DNA of 64,000 nt from Celoporthe dispersa (lineage: Eukaryota > Ascomycota > Sordariomycetes > Diaporthales > Cryphonectriaceae), in NCBI GenBank assembly GCA_016584495.1, contig WAID01000003.1:4464001-4528000 (forward strand), read 5' to 3'. Under the pieces are notes generated by a model, which saw only the letters and a program-made list of their open reading frames with translations, was not told the DNA's origin and ran no database searches. A program made the position numbers and the translations under genes. Positions 48,620 through 58,598 of this stretch are shown one piece after another (the first letter of the stretch is position 1; every line of letters starts with the position of its first letter).

Positions 48620-50340
48620 ATGAGTGACGCACAGGCTGTATGTCTACTCCTTTTTTCTTCTTTTTTTAACTTACCCAACACAAACCGCCTGCATTCCGTG
48701 ACAAGCCGGTTAATGCGCTCTGCGATTCGTGTGTCTGTGCTGACTTTGAACCCTGCAGAACGAAGCTGAGAAGAACGTATGCTTTTTTTCCCTCCCAAGG
48801 AGCACCCCTCCTGGCCGCGACGCGCACTGTATTTCGCGCACCGGTGCTGGTGTTGTGCTGACGCCAGCGTGCAGATCGAGATATGGAAGGTCAAGAAGCT
48901 CATCAAGCGCCTTGAGGCCGCTCGTGGCAACGGCACGAGCATGATCTCCCTCATCATCCGTATGTTCGCCCCTCCTCTCTCGACCCTCAGCTTGGCGACT
49001 CTACAGAAAATCCGACTTGCTTGGACGGACTCGGCTAACTGACGTCGTCACAGCCCCCAAGGACCAGGTCTCGCGAGCCGCCAAGATGTTGGCTGAAGAA
49101 TACGTACGCACGCCCTGCTGCTCCCATCCTCAGAGAGAAAGACCTCCTCCTGTGACGCCCACACACTGACACCCATCATCAGGGTACCGCATCGAACATC
49201 AAGTCTCGTGTCAACCGACAGTCCGTCCTGTCAGCCATCACCTCCACCCAGCAGCGCCTCAAGCTGTACAACAAGGTCCCGCCCAACGGCCTCGTTGTCT
49301 ACTGTGGTGAAATCCTGACCTCCGAGGGCAAGGAGCGAAAGGTGAACATCGACTTCGAGCCCTTCAAGCCCATCAACACCTCGCTCTACCTCTGTGACAA
49401 CAAGTTCCACACCGAGGCTCTCGCCGAGCTGCTCGAGTCCGACCAGAAGTTCGGCTTCATCGTCATGGATGGTAACGGTGCGCTGTTTGGTACCCTCAGC
49501 GGCAACACCCGAGATATCGTTCACAAGTTCTCCGTCGATCTGCCCAAGAAGCACGGACGTGGTGGTCAGTCCGCCCTCCGTTTCGCCCGTCTCCGTGAGG
49601 AGAAGCGCCACAATTACGTCCGCAAGGTTGCCGAGCTGGCTGTTCAGAACTTCATCACCAACGACAAGGTCAACGTTGCCGGTATCATCCTCGCTGGTTC
49701 CGCCGATTTCAAGAACGACCTGAACGCCTCCGACATGTTCGACAACCGTCTGGCCTCCAAGGTCATCAAGGTCGTGGACGTGTCGTACGGTGGAGAGAAC
49801 GGCTTCAACCAGGCCATCGAGCTGTCTTCTGAGACGCTTGGCAACGTCAAGTTCATCCAGGAGAAGAAGCTGATCGGAAAGTACTTTGAGGAGATCAGCC
49901 AGGACACCGGGCGGGTCTGCTACGGTATCGACGACACCCTCAAGGCGCTGGAGCTCGGCGCCGTGGAGATCCTGATCGTCTTTGAGAATCTCGAGGTCAC
50001 CCGCTGGACCCTGAAGGACTCCAGCGGCGCCGAGCACATCATCCACACGACCAAGCAGGAGGAGACGTCGGGCAACCGCGACAAGTTCATGGACAAGTCT
50101 CCCACCTCCACCGGCCTGGAGATGGAGCTGGTCAACCAGGAGTCCTTCCTCGAGTGGATCGCCGAGCACTACAAGGACTTTGGTACGAACCTGGAGTTTG
50201 TGTCCGACCGGTCGACCGAGGGCAACCAGTTCGTCAAGGGCTTCGGCGGCATCGGAGGGATCCTCCGCTACAAGGTCAACTTTGAGCAGCTACAAGATTT
50301 TGACGACGACGACGATGACTACTATGACGGTAAGGAGTGA
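48620..50340 (+). CDS. sup45: Eukaryotic peptide chain release factor 1 (eRF1)
   Basis: Exons 48620-48637, 48759-48776, 48875-48959, 49054-49103 and 49183-50340 give 442 residues. eRF1 recognises all three stop codons in the ribosomal A site and triggers peptide release with the GTPase eRF3. The product opens MSDAQANEAEKN then IEIWKVKKLIKRLEAARGNG. The stop-codon recognition motif NIKS is at residues 62-65, and the peptidyl-tRNA hydrolysis motif GGQ is at 184-186 within HGRGGQSALRFARLR. The acidic C-terminus (DFDDDDDDYY) binds eRF3 in relatives. The second exon is only 18 nt, with all splice phases conserved. The last codons contain GGTAAGGAG before TGA, so an additional 3' intron replacing the final three residues is possible. 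Family length matches closely and all key motifs are intact. Confidence 0.97.
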
Positions 50341-51670
50341 CAATCAAAAAAAGAAGAAGAAAAAAAGAGGAGGAAAGAGGTTGTGTGTCCGAGCGATATG
50401 GCTGACGTGCTATATACAGATTGACAGTTTGATTCCCTCGTTAAGAACGAGGGCTCTAAAACTCAAGCAATCCCGTCCGAGCCGAGGACACCTATTGATG
50501 TCGCGACGCCACAGCCAAAGTCGGCGTCCCGCAAGCAATCGCCTGCGCAGCGGCGACTGACGAAAGGCTTCACCGACACGCCCGGAATGGCGTCGGCGTC
50601 TCATCAGGTGTTCCGCGAATCGCCGCTCCGCTCTGTGATGACCGCTTGAGTTGAGAGGAACATGGTGGTACGCCCGTTCCCCTCCCCTGATTGTATCTTG
50701 TGTCGGTATCCTGACCGCTGCTGACCCACCGCTGTAGACATTGCCCGTGATGTCGTCTGTCCCAGGGAGCAGGGGGAGCCGAGCTCCTGGTCCACCACCG
50801 GGCGGACAACCAGGGCAAGGAGAAGGGTGGAAGGAGGAGGGAGGGAGAGAATGAGAAGCAACAGCTTTTAAAGAAGGGAATGATCAGTCTGAAACGAGGC
50901 GCTGAAGTTGCTACCTAACATAATTCATTGGACAGACAAGATCTGCAAGCCCACGATGGTGGGTCTGCCCAGATTTAAAAGGAGATGAGAGAGCTTCCTT
51001 GTTTTGTTATTTCTTGTTTTGGGAAAAGTATGCTATGACTTCAGTCGCTCGTTTCAGATAGTTATGGGAGAAAATCCAACTGTATACGCTCTTTTAAACG
51101 CTCTGTCCATGAAATTTTCGGTGCTTAAAATGTCACCAGGTCCAAGGTTTTCACATTGTGCGCACACACGGGCAATCAATGACATGCTAAGCTGACAAGT
51201 GGGCGGTAAAACTACATAGTTGAATTCTATTTGCCATGTGTTAAATGGTGAGGAGGTGGTCTGGAGCATAGCATCGAGACAGCATTGGGAGCACGAATGG
51301 CCCGTGGTTGGTTGGTTGGTACACACAGCATGTGTCAGTTGTACAATGCAGCACAGCAGACGACGATGATCTGCGGGCCCGGCCGATATCCGCTCGAGGC
51401 TTGAAAGCCTCAAACTACCACCACAAAATCTTCCACCGTCCGCCACTGGACCAACAAAGTCGTGGTAACAATCACGGCCGCAAGAAGTAGGATGAAGACT
51501 TTATGTGGGACCGCGATCTATCTCAAGACCTGAACACACACAAATATCACGGTGATTTGCTTGGTGGCCCTGAAACTCTTTTAGTCCTTGCTCTCTCTTG
51601 TTTGTCTCCCTGCGCTCACGAGCCTAACTTTTTCTTTCTTTCTTCTTCCTCCTCTTCCGCACATACAAAG
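50341..51670. other. Intergenic between eRF1 and prephenate dehydratase
   Basis: No supported gene. Short frames at 50410-50860 on the minus strand lack motifs. The right end (51580-51665) is a pyrimidine-rich leader for the downstream gene. Confidence 0.5.
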
Positions 51671-52787
51671 ATGGCAGCAGACACAACAACAGGAAAACCA
51701 CCGGTAGCCTTCCTCGGCCCGCCATCCTCATTCACCCACCAGGTGCGTTCCCCCCTCCCCCCCTTCTCCCTTCGAGGCGTTTCCTCTTCTAGGTACAACG
51801 CTGAGTGACACCTCCTACCTCTAGGCGACCAGGTCCGCCTTCCCAGAGGCCCAGTACAGCTACCAGCCCGTAGGGACCATCAAGGGCGTCTTCGAGGCGG
51901 TCCAGTCCGGGGCCGCGCAGCTGGGCGTCGTGCCGTTTGAGAACTCCACGCACGGCGTCGTCACTTTTACCCTGGACGGGCTGGCCGACAGGCGCGGTGC
52001 CTACGGCGACCTGAGGGTCTGCGGGGAGGTCTACCTGGACGTGCACCATTTCCTCCTGGGGTACAGGCGCCTGCCGAGGCCTCACGCCGCCGAGACCTTT
52101 GGCCGCGGGGAGCAGGGTCAGGCACCACCCGGCGGGGGCGACAGCAGCAGCGGCAGCAGCAGCAGCAGGAACAAGCCCGCCACACCTCTGGCCCCGCTGG
52201 GCCACGTGCGGCGTGTGCTGAGCCACCCACAGGCCCTGGGCCAGACAGACGGGTTCCTGACGGCGCACCTCGCGGGCGCGGAGCGCGTGGACGTCAGCTC
52301 GACGAGCAGGGCGGCGGAAATGGCGGGCCAGGATGCGGAGGGGGCGACGGCGGCGGTGGCGGGGGAGATGGCCGCGGGGATGTTTGGGCTGGACGTGTTG
52401 GCGCGGCACATCGAGGACCGGGATGACAACACCACGCGGTTCTTCGTGCTGGCGAGGGGGGAGGGAGAGGGTTGTGAGCGGGGGGGAGGAGGAGGAGGAC
52501 CCAAGGCGCCAGGGGAGGGATACAAGAGCCTGGTGTCGTTCACGGTGCCGCACAGGTCGCCGGGTGCGCTGGCTGCCGTTCTAGACGTCTTCAACAAGTA
52601 CGGCCTCAACCTGACGAGCATCAACAGCCTGCCCAGCCTCATCGCCCCCTTTCAGTACCTCTTCTTTGTCGAGTTTGAAGGGAGCAGGGAGCACGACCCG
52701 GAGGGCAAGGTCAGGGGCGCGCTGGAGGAAGTGGACAAGGTCGCCGAGGGATGGAGATGGCTGGGCAGCTGGGAGAGGCAACGGTAG
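51671..52787 (+). CDS. pha2: Prephenate dehydratase with C-terminal ACT domain
   Basis: Exons 51671-51742 and 51825-52787 give 344 residues. The enzyme converts prephenate to phenylpyruvate, the committed step of phenylalanine synthesis. The N-terminus has the expected VAFLGPPSSFTHQ then ATRSAFPEA. The periplasmic-binding-like catalytic domain contains GVVPFENSTHGVV and the active-site motif DDNTTRFFVLAR. The ACT domain (about 255-340) carries the regulatory loop SPGALAAVLDVFNKYGLNLT and SINSLPS. Two low-complexity insertions are unusual: a Gly/Ser-rich stretch of about 30 residues (GGGDSSSGSSSSR) inside the catalytic domain, and a Gly-run loop (CERGGGGGGPK) between the catalytic and ACT domains. 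They have strongly GC-rich repeats and probably form surface loops. The gene is tail to tail with the next one, 160 bp apart. Confidence 0.93.
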
Positions 52788-52946
52788 GAAGGTTGAGGTT
52801 GTTGTTTTTTTTCTTTCTTTTTTTTCTGGTTTTGTTTCTTGGCAAGATAAAATGGTGAGAGGTCTTCTTTCTGGCATTTCTCGCCTGTTCTCCAATCTTT
52901 TCTTTTCTTCTTTTCTTGTTGGCTTGTTTACACATTCTCTTCTTCA

Positions 52947-53854
52947 CTACAACCACGGCACTTCCGTAAACTCTACATCCTGAGTACCGTTCCGTCTCGA
53001 CATCCTCGACAACTGAAGATCGGCACTATCATCATCATCATCATCGCCATCATCGTCGTCAATCACTACCTCCTCATCTGCTGCAGAGGTAGCCATCCTC
53101 AGCTTGGACCTCCCGTGCCTAAAGTCTGTCGGCCCCAGGTGAAACACAGGGAACGAGTTGCTCGCCCTCAGCCACGCCCACTGCGGTACCGGCCGCGCCC
53201 AGCTGCTGTCATTGGCATATTCCCTCTCCACGGCCTCGATGGCGCCGATCAGGTCCCCCTCGTCGTCATCCTCGTCCATGAGGAGCTCCTCCGCGTCCCT
53301 GACGTCCTCTGGGTCCATGTCCGCGAAGAAGGACGAAGACGCCACGGCTGCTGCTGCTGCTGCCGCTGCTGTTGCCGCGGTGGTGGTCGTGTGGCCCACG
53401 ACCCCCATCCGCTTGTTGTGGTGTGGGTCGTCAAAGGCCGGGAACGAGATGAGCCCGTCGCTGATCTCGGCCAGGCGGATCTTCCTGCGCTCGTCGTGGT
53501 CGTAGATGAAGTCCATCTCGTCCTCCTCGTCCTCGTCCTCCTCCGAGTCGGACGAGGTATCCGAGACGAAGAGTCGGAGAAGTCCCAGTATGAGGTCATG
53601 TCTTCTCCGTCCGCCTCGCCCTGCAGGCCCATGATGTCGTAGTCCATGTCTGACGGGTCTGCGAACGGCGAGACGGGCGTCGTCTTGGCGTCCCTGTCCT
53701 CGTCCCCTAGCTCTGCGTCGAGGTAGCTGCACGCGACGACCTCGCCGTGCCGGTTGGTGAAGGTATCGAGCGAGAGGCCCTCCGGGTCGGTGAGGACGAT
53801 CAGGGGTTTGGAGGACGGGAAGGGGGCTAGGGTGGTGTCTATCGGCTCCATCAT
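52947..53854 (-). CDS. Acidic protein of unknown function, with one apparent frameshift
   Basis: A single-exon gene starting MMEPIDTTLAPFP at 53854. One base is missing near 53562-53570; restoring it gives 302 residues and joins YWDFSDSS to SDTSSDSEED, keeping the acidic/Ser pattern continuous. I do not recognise the family. Visible parts are an N-terminal segment with LIVLTDPEGLSLDTF, an aspartate-rich middle, a compact basic/aromatic patch (DFIYDHDERRKIRLAEI then SDGLISFPAFDD), an alanine run of about ten, a Trp-rich patch (WARPVPQWAWLRASNSFPVFHLG) and a poly-Asp run near the C-terminus. No membrane segment or signal peptide. The continuous open frame further upstream to about 54600 is probably the 5' leader, as it turns low complexity before the Met-Met start. 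Confidence 0.65.
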
Positions 53855-56058
53855 GTCTGTCTGTGGTGTCTGTCTATCCGTCTTTTGGCTTGTTTGGGTG
53901 GGTGGGTGGGCGTTATGTGTAGACCTCCTGGGTCGTTGTCGTCGCCGGCCGCCTCCTTGGTGTGGAACTTGTAGTCTTGGGAACTTAGTATCGTTGGACA
54001 CAGGTGTTGCTTTCTCTTCCTCTTCTTCTTCTGGGCAGGATGGGAGGCTGGAATTTACGTGGTGGATCTCACCTTGTTCTATATGTACTATCACTATGCT
54101 CGATGAATGTTGCGCGCCCTGCGTGCTATGGAAAAGTGTTTTCTTTTCCGGTTGTATGATGAACAGCAGATGAGAATAGGAAAGTGAATGAATAAGAATA
54201 AGGAAGAGAGCGCAAGGAAAAGAAGAAAAAAATAATAATAATAAAAACAACAAGAAGGAAAAACCAAAGTTCGAAAAGACAAGGAGGTCAAATTTCTTTA
54301 CCGACGATGTGGCTCGAGCAGACTTTTTGTCTACGAGGCAAGGCAGTAGCGAGTGACAGGGACGGGCTGAAAGACCTGCGACAGTAACACAAACTCTCAT
54401 CATCGTCATCAACATCATCATCATCATCGTTGTACTGCCCAGCAAACCCTGCCCTGCCAGACCAGCAACCACGGTGAGGATGCCTAGTTTCCGTCCCTTG
54501 TCTCTCCTGGCCCTCGTCCACCCAACAGAGACACGCGCAGCAGAAGCTGGAACGCTCACAAGCCTCCTGGTGTCCGGGTCCCGGCCCCGCCCGCCGAGAT
54601 TCAACTGGACGAGACGCGGGGATGCCCTGGATGACGGCCGACCGAAAGGTGGCTGGTGATTAATGAGGTGATCCCTCTCTCTCCCTTCCTGTTTGTGTGT
54701 GTCTGTGTCTTGTGCTGTCTCTCTTTCTCTCCCTCTCTGTCTCTTTTTTCCCTTGTTGCCTTGCCGACAACAAGGTCAGACCAGGCCAGGGCGGCCGCCC
54801 CTTCCACAGGCCCGCACCCCATCTCCCAATCCACTGCTCTCCTCTCTCCTTCCACTTCAAATTGTATTCAATCAGTCCTGTTTCAAGCACTAGGGTGAGA
54901 GAAAGAAGGAGGAACCTCAAAAGGGTCCCTTCCTGGGGAGTCTTGTGCATGCCACGTTGGGGGGGGGGGGAGTGTTCATACAAAAAGTTGCCACACATTT
55001 TGCCGCGGCTGACGGTGGTGGTGCTTGAGGTCATGGCATAACATCATCTCACGTCAGATCTCAGGGATGGTTGTCTCCCTTGAAAGGGTTTGACCTTGGT
55101 GGGAAATCGAAGTCGCCACATGTAAGAGGTGTGTGTTTTCTCTCTCTTCGCGGAGTTGAAACTGTACTGCAAGAATCATAACAACAAGATGTGGAAACGA
55201 TCGTGTCTTCACGGAAGAGCTCAGTCATTCGAGTAGGGCAGTGGTGTATCATTTTGTACTTTGGATCAGCTCCCCCTTCCCTTCACGACTCTGCTCTGCC
55301 CTCTGACCCAACGTATGTATGTACTACATGCCTTACACTTGAAACTGTGTACTCTTCCCACCCCTTCCCCCCCTCCCCTATGGCGCACAGGTTGGATATC
55401 ACGAAACCTCCTTTGTTCACACCCCCTCCCCTCCTTCCGCCACCACGACTTGTTCATTACCACATAGGGAAGGATTGAGAGAACGCCGTAGTAGGTCTTT
55501 ATCAGATCAAGAATGCCCAAACCAGAGCAGCAAAAAAACAAAAATGAAGACAAAAATTGAAACGCAGAAACAAGAGAACAGGAACGCCGCCATGGCTTAT
55601 AGCAAAACCATCCCGTATAGAGATTGAAAAGAAAAAAAAAGGAAAAAGTAAACAAAAAACCCCGCGCCCCGGTCCGTGATCCAAGGCTCGTAGTTTAGAC
55701 GTCGGAAAAAAAAGCCGTGCATGTTGAGAATCGAAGGCGACGTTAAGGAGACAGCAGAAGTTGTCAAGGAGAGTATAGAAGGGTGGACTGGAAAGCCACG
55801 ATGGATATAGGATGTGACACCTCCGGATCAGGCATGGAGGCCCTGGGCGCCGCTGTGTGGTATAACGCTGTACCGTCTTGATTCCGTTTGAGGCCGCAGC
55901 CGTCCTCCCTTTGTGTGAACCAAACCCGCACGCACACACACAAGACATTATTCTAATCCATGGCCGGCAATGAGTAAGAGTATTGCCGGACCTGCGTCAC
56001 GCGGGTGCGTGTCGTGGTGCGCATCGCGAGATAGTATTATGCGGGGGATGCCTACAGC
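53855..56058. other. Intergenic, upstream of the acidic gene
   Basis: No supported gene. It includes a (TCA/ATC)n-like patch at about 54385-54430, an A-rich stretch near 54225-54250, a run of 12 Gs at about 54959-54971, and the 3' flank of the next minus-strand gene. The open frame 54604-53855 in phase with the acidic gene looks like leader sequence. Confidence 0.45.
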
Positions 56059-57564
56059 TCAGGAGTGGAACAGGTCCCAGGCCCTCTCGCAGAGGCGCAG
56101 GAACTCGTCCCGCTTGGCGCGCTGGGTATCGGGGCTGTCACGTCCCTCGCCGAATGGTCCCCTGCGGACGGCCGGCCTGCCGTTGCCCAGCGGTGGTGAC
56201 ACGCCAGCCTCGTATTCATCGCGGCGTCGCTTGTTTGCGCTGTGGCTCCGGGTGGCCTCAGGCCGGTGCGAGCCCGGCAGGGGCGACGGCGGGGTAGGAG
56301 GCTGGTGGCCGCCGTAGTGGACCAGCTTGGGGAGGAGCTCTGGCCGGCCGCCGGCGAGCTCGTGCTGGGCCTCCTCGGCTGACTTGTACTCCCTGAGCCT
56401 GGCGGAGGGCGGCGGGTGTGGGTGTTGGGAGTGGTTGGGCGAGCCGCCGGGGCGGGGGCGGGTGCGTGCTGCACGTACATGGCGTGCTCCTGGGAGGCGG
56501 GGTGTGCAGAGAGCTGCTGGCCAAAGACGTCCGAGATGGGAGGCAGGCGGTTGTTGGTCTGGTTCGCCGGTACGTGGTGGATGTGGGATGTGTTGGACAG
56601 CTTCGACGGGCGGTTCTCGATGTGGCGGGTCAGGGGGTGCGGGTTGTTCATGCCGGTGAAGGTCTGGCCCAGGGGCGCCGACTGGATGACCCGCTCGCTG
56701 GCAAAGTGCTCGTGGGAGGGGGCGACAATGGACAGCCCTGGAGGCGCCTTGTTCCTGCGCGACATGCCCGGTGTCTTGGCGGCGAAACCGCCGGTGAGGT
56801 CCCTGTCCTTGTCGCCCGGCCCGTCACCCTTTGCCGACTGCTGCTGCAGCCTCGCCTCGATGAGGTGTCTCTGCTGCTCGCGGACCGACATACTCCTCTG
56901 GACCTGCTCCTTCATGGCGGGGTCTTGTGTGACAAAGCCTGGGGACAGGCAGGCCAGGCCGACCTCCTGGATGCCTAGCGCAGAGCCGTCGCGCGCAGTG
57001 TAGGGCCGTGCAGTGGCGGGAGAGGTGCTGTTGACATTCTTGGACAGGTCTAACCTGCGAGGGCGGTGCCGGGAGGCGGGCAGCTCTGGCGAGCCGGGCT
57101 CTTTCTTCACGATTATTCTGGGCGGGCCGCCAGCGCTGCGAGAACTACGACCAGGCGCAACCAGGTTGGTTAGCATCGGTGCGGATCGAACAGGCCCAAG
57201 AACAAGAGGTTTTTTTTTTTTTTTTTTTGGAGAAAAGACGAAGAGGCAGAGCGAAAGAGGGAGAGAGAGAGAGGGAAGCTTACGCGCTGGGGGGAGAAGA
57301 CTTGGCTGCGCCATGTGTCTGGCCCCTGGGGCTACCGCTGCCGGTGCGTGCTGTTGGGTGCTGCTGGTGGTGGTGGGTGTTGGATGGTGCGGTCGCATTC
57401 GGTGTTCCCGTCATGGAGGTTCGCTGGACGGAGGGCGACAGAGAGGAAGCAGAGGCAGCGGGGGCCGCGGCGTTCGAGGATGCAGCTGCAGGGGCCGCAT
57501 CCCCACCAAAGCCTGGCCTGCTGTGAGGAGCAGGCGACGGAGCCATTGCGATGGCTGCGCTCAT
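56059..57564 (-). CDS. Conserved disordered protein of unknown function, with one apparent frameshift
   Basis: Exons 57564-57284 and 57144-56059. With one missing base restored near 56444-56452 the product is 455 residues. The start MSAAIAMAPSPAPHS at 57564 is followed by an Ala/Ser/Thr-rich N-terminus. After the intron come PPRIIVKKEPGSPELP (a sumoylation-like KKEP site), QEVGLACLSPGF, a basic helix with VREQQRHLIEARLQQQ, and APPGLSIVAPSHEHF with NRLPPISDVFGQQL. The true C-terminus, visible only after the frame change, reads SARLREYKSAEEAQHEL, LVHYGGHQPPTPPSPLPG, a nuclear-localisation-like NKRRRDEYE and a terminal helix RDEFLRLCERAWDLFHS. Without the correction the ORF ends in an Arg/Pro-rich shadow peptide. 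I cannot name the family; composition suggests a nuclear regulatory protein. Proline-directed phosphorylation sites (SP/TP) are frequent. Confidence 0.7.
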
Positions 57565-58539
57565 GTTGATAGGATTTGCCGCGCGTATAGGTTGTGGGAA
57601 GACCGTTCTCGGAGATAAAACCCGACCTGGACGTGGGCACACGAGGATTTGTTGGGTTTGTATTTTGTGTGTATGCGAAGAGGGAGGAGGAAGGAAGTCT
57701 GTGTCTGCGTGCGTGCGTTGTCTGTTGTGTGGAGGTGGGAGAGGGAGAGAGGGAGAAAGGCGTCGGGGTGGGATAAGCCAAAAAGGAGTTCGATGGGCGG
57801 CTCGGGTGGCTGCTGTTCCGTATTCCTACACGAGTGGTGGTGGTCGCTTCGATTCGCTTGGCTGAACCAGCTAATGAACGGATGATGGGTGCTGACTTGA
57901 CTCTCCCAGACTAGACCAAAGCCACTGACTGACTGACCGGACGAGGTCTCTCGAAGGCTGTCGCGTGGCGAGAAAGAGAGCAGAGAGACAGAGAGGCAGA
58001 GAAGGAGAGAGAGAGAGAGAGAGAGAGAGGGAAGTCGGATGCGAAACAATGCTCGCTCGGTGGGTGTTGGTTGTTAAGACCGGAAATCAATAAGATCAAA
58101 AATCCCAAAAAGTCAAAAACAAACAAGGGTCCCTCCCCGAGAGAAGGATAAAAAAAAAAAAAGGTTCGACCCTGTTCTCGATGTCGAGGTCGAGCTGCCA
58201 GGAGGGGGGTCGGGAAAGAGAGAGGAAAGTCGACGGCAGCCTCGAGTACTCGAGTTTCCCCTTTCTCTCCTCCTTATTCCCAATGGCTTAGCCTTTTTGG
58301 GGGGTCGGTTGGGTTCTTCGGTTTCAAATTGTCGCCCCAGCGCTGTGTGGGTGAGACTTGCTGTGCCCAGAGGTTCTGATTCGGCCAAGCCAGAGTCGCA
58401 AAGATGCACACTAGCCTCCCAGTAGCGGGTACCAAATCGATAGCTAAACGGGCGGACCTGGCAAGTCAGTCGGAAGTTCACCCAGGGACAGGTGGTGGTA
58501 GGTAGCAATCTCTAAGCCCGCTGACGAGAGAGAGGGAGG

Positions 58540-58598
<59 letters not shown>

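Noticed and set aside
49231..50169. 312-codon minus-strand frame opposite eRF1
   Set aside because: A Leu/Val/Asp-rich antisense shadow caused by strong codon bias of the highly expressed sense gene.
53249..54604. Long 451-codon minus-strand frame read as one protein
   Set aside because: Its upstream half looks like leader DNA and its downstream end is the wrong frame after the single-base error; the supported gene starts at 53854.
58155..58172. GGTTCGACCCT, a B-box-like word
   Set aside because: Preceded by a poly-A tract with no D-arm or acceptor stem, so not a tRNA gene.
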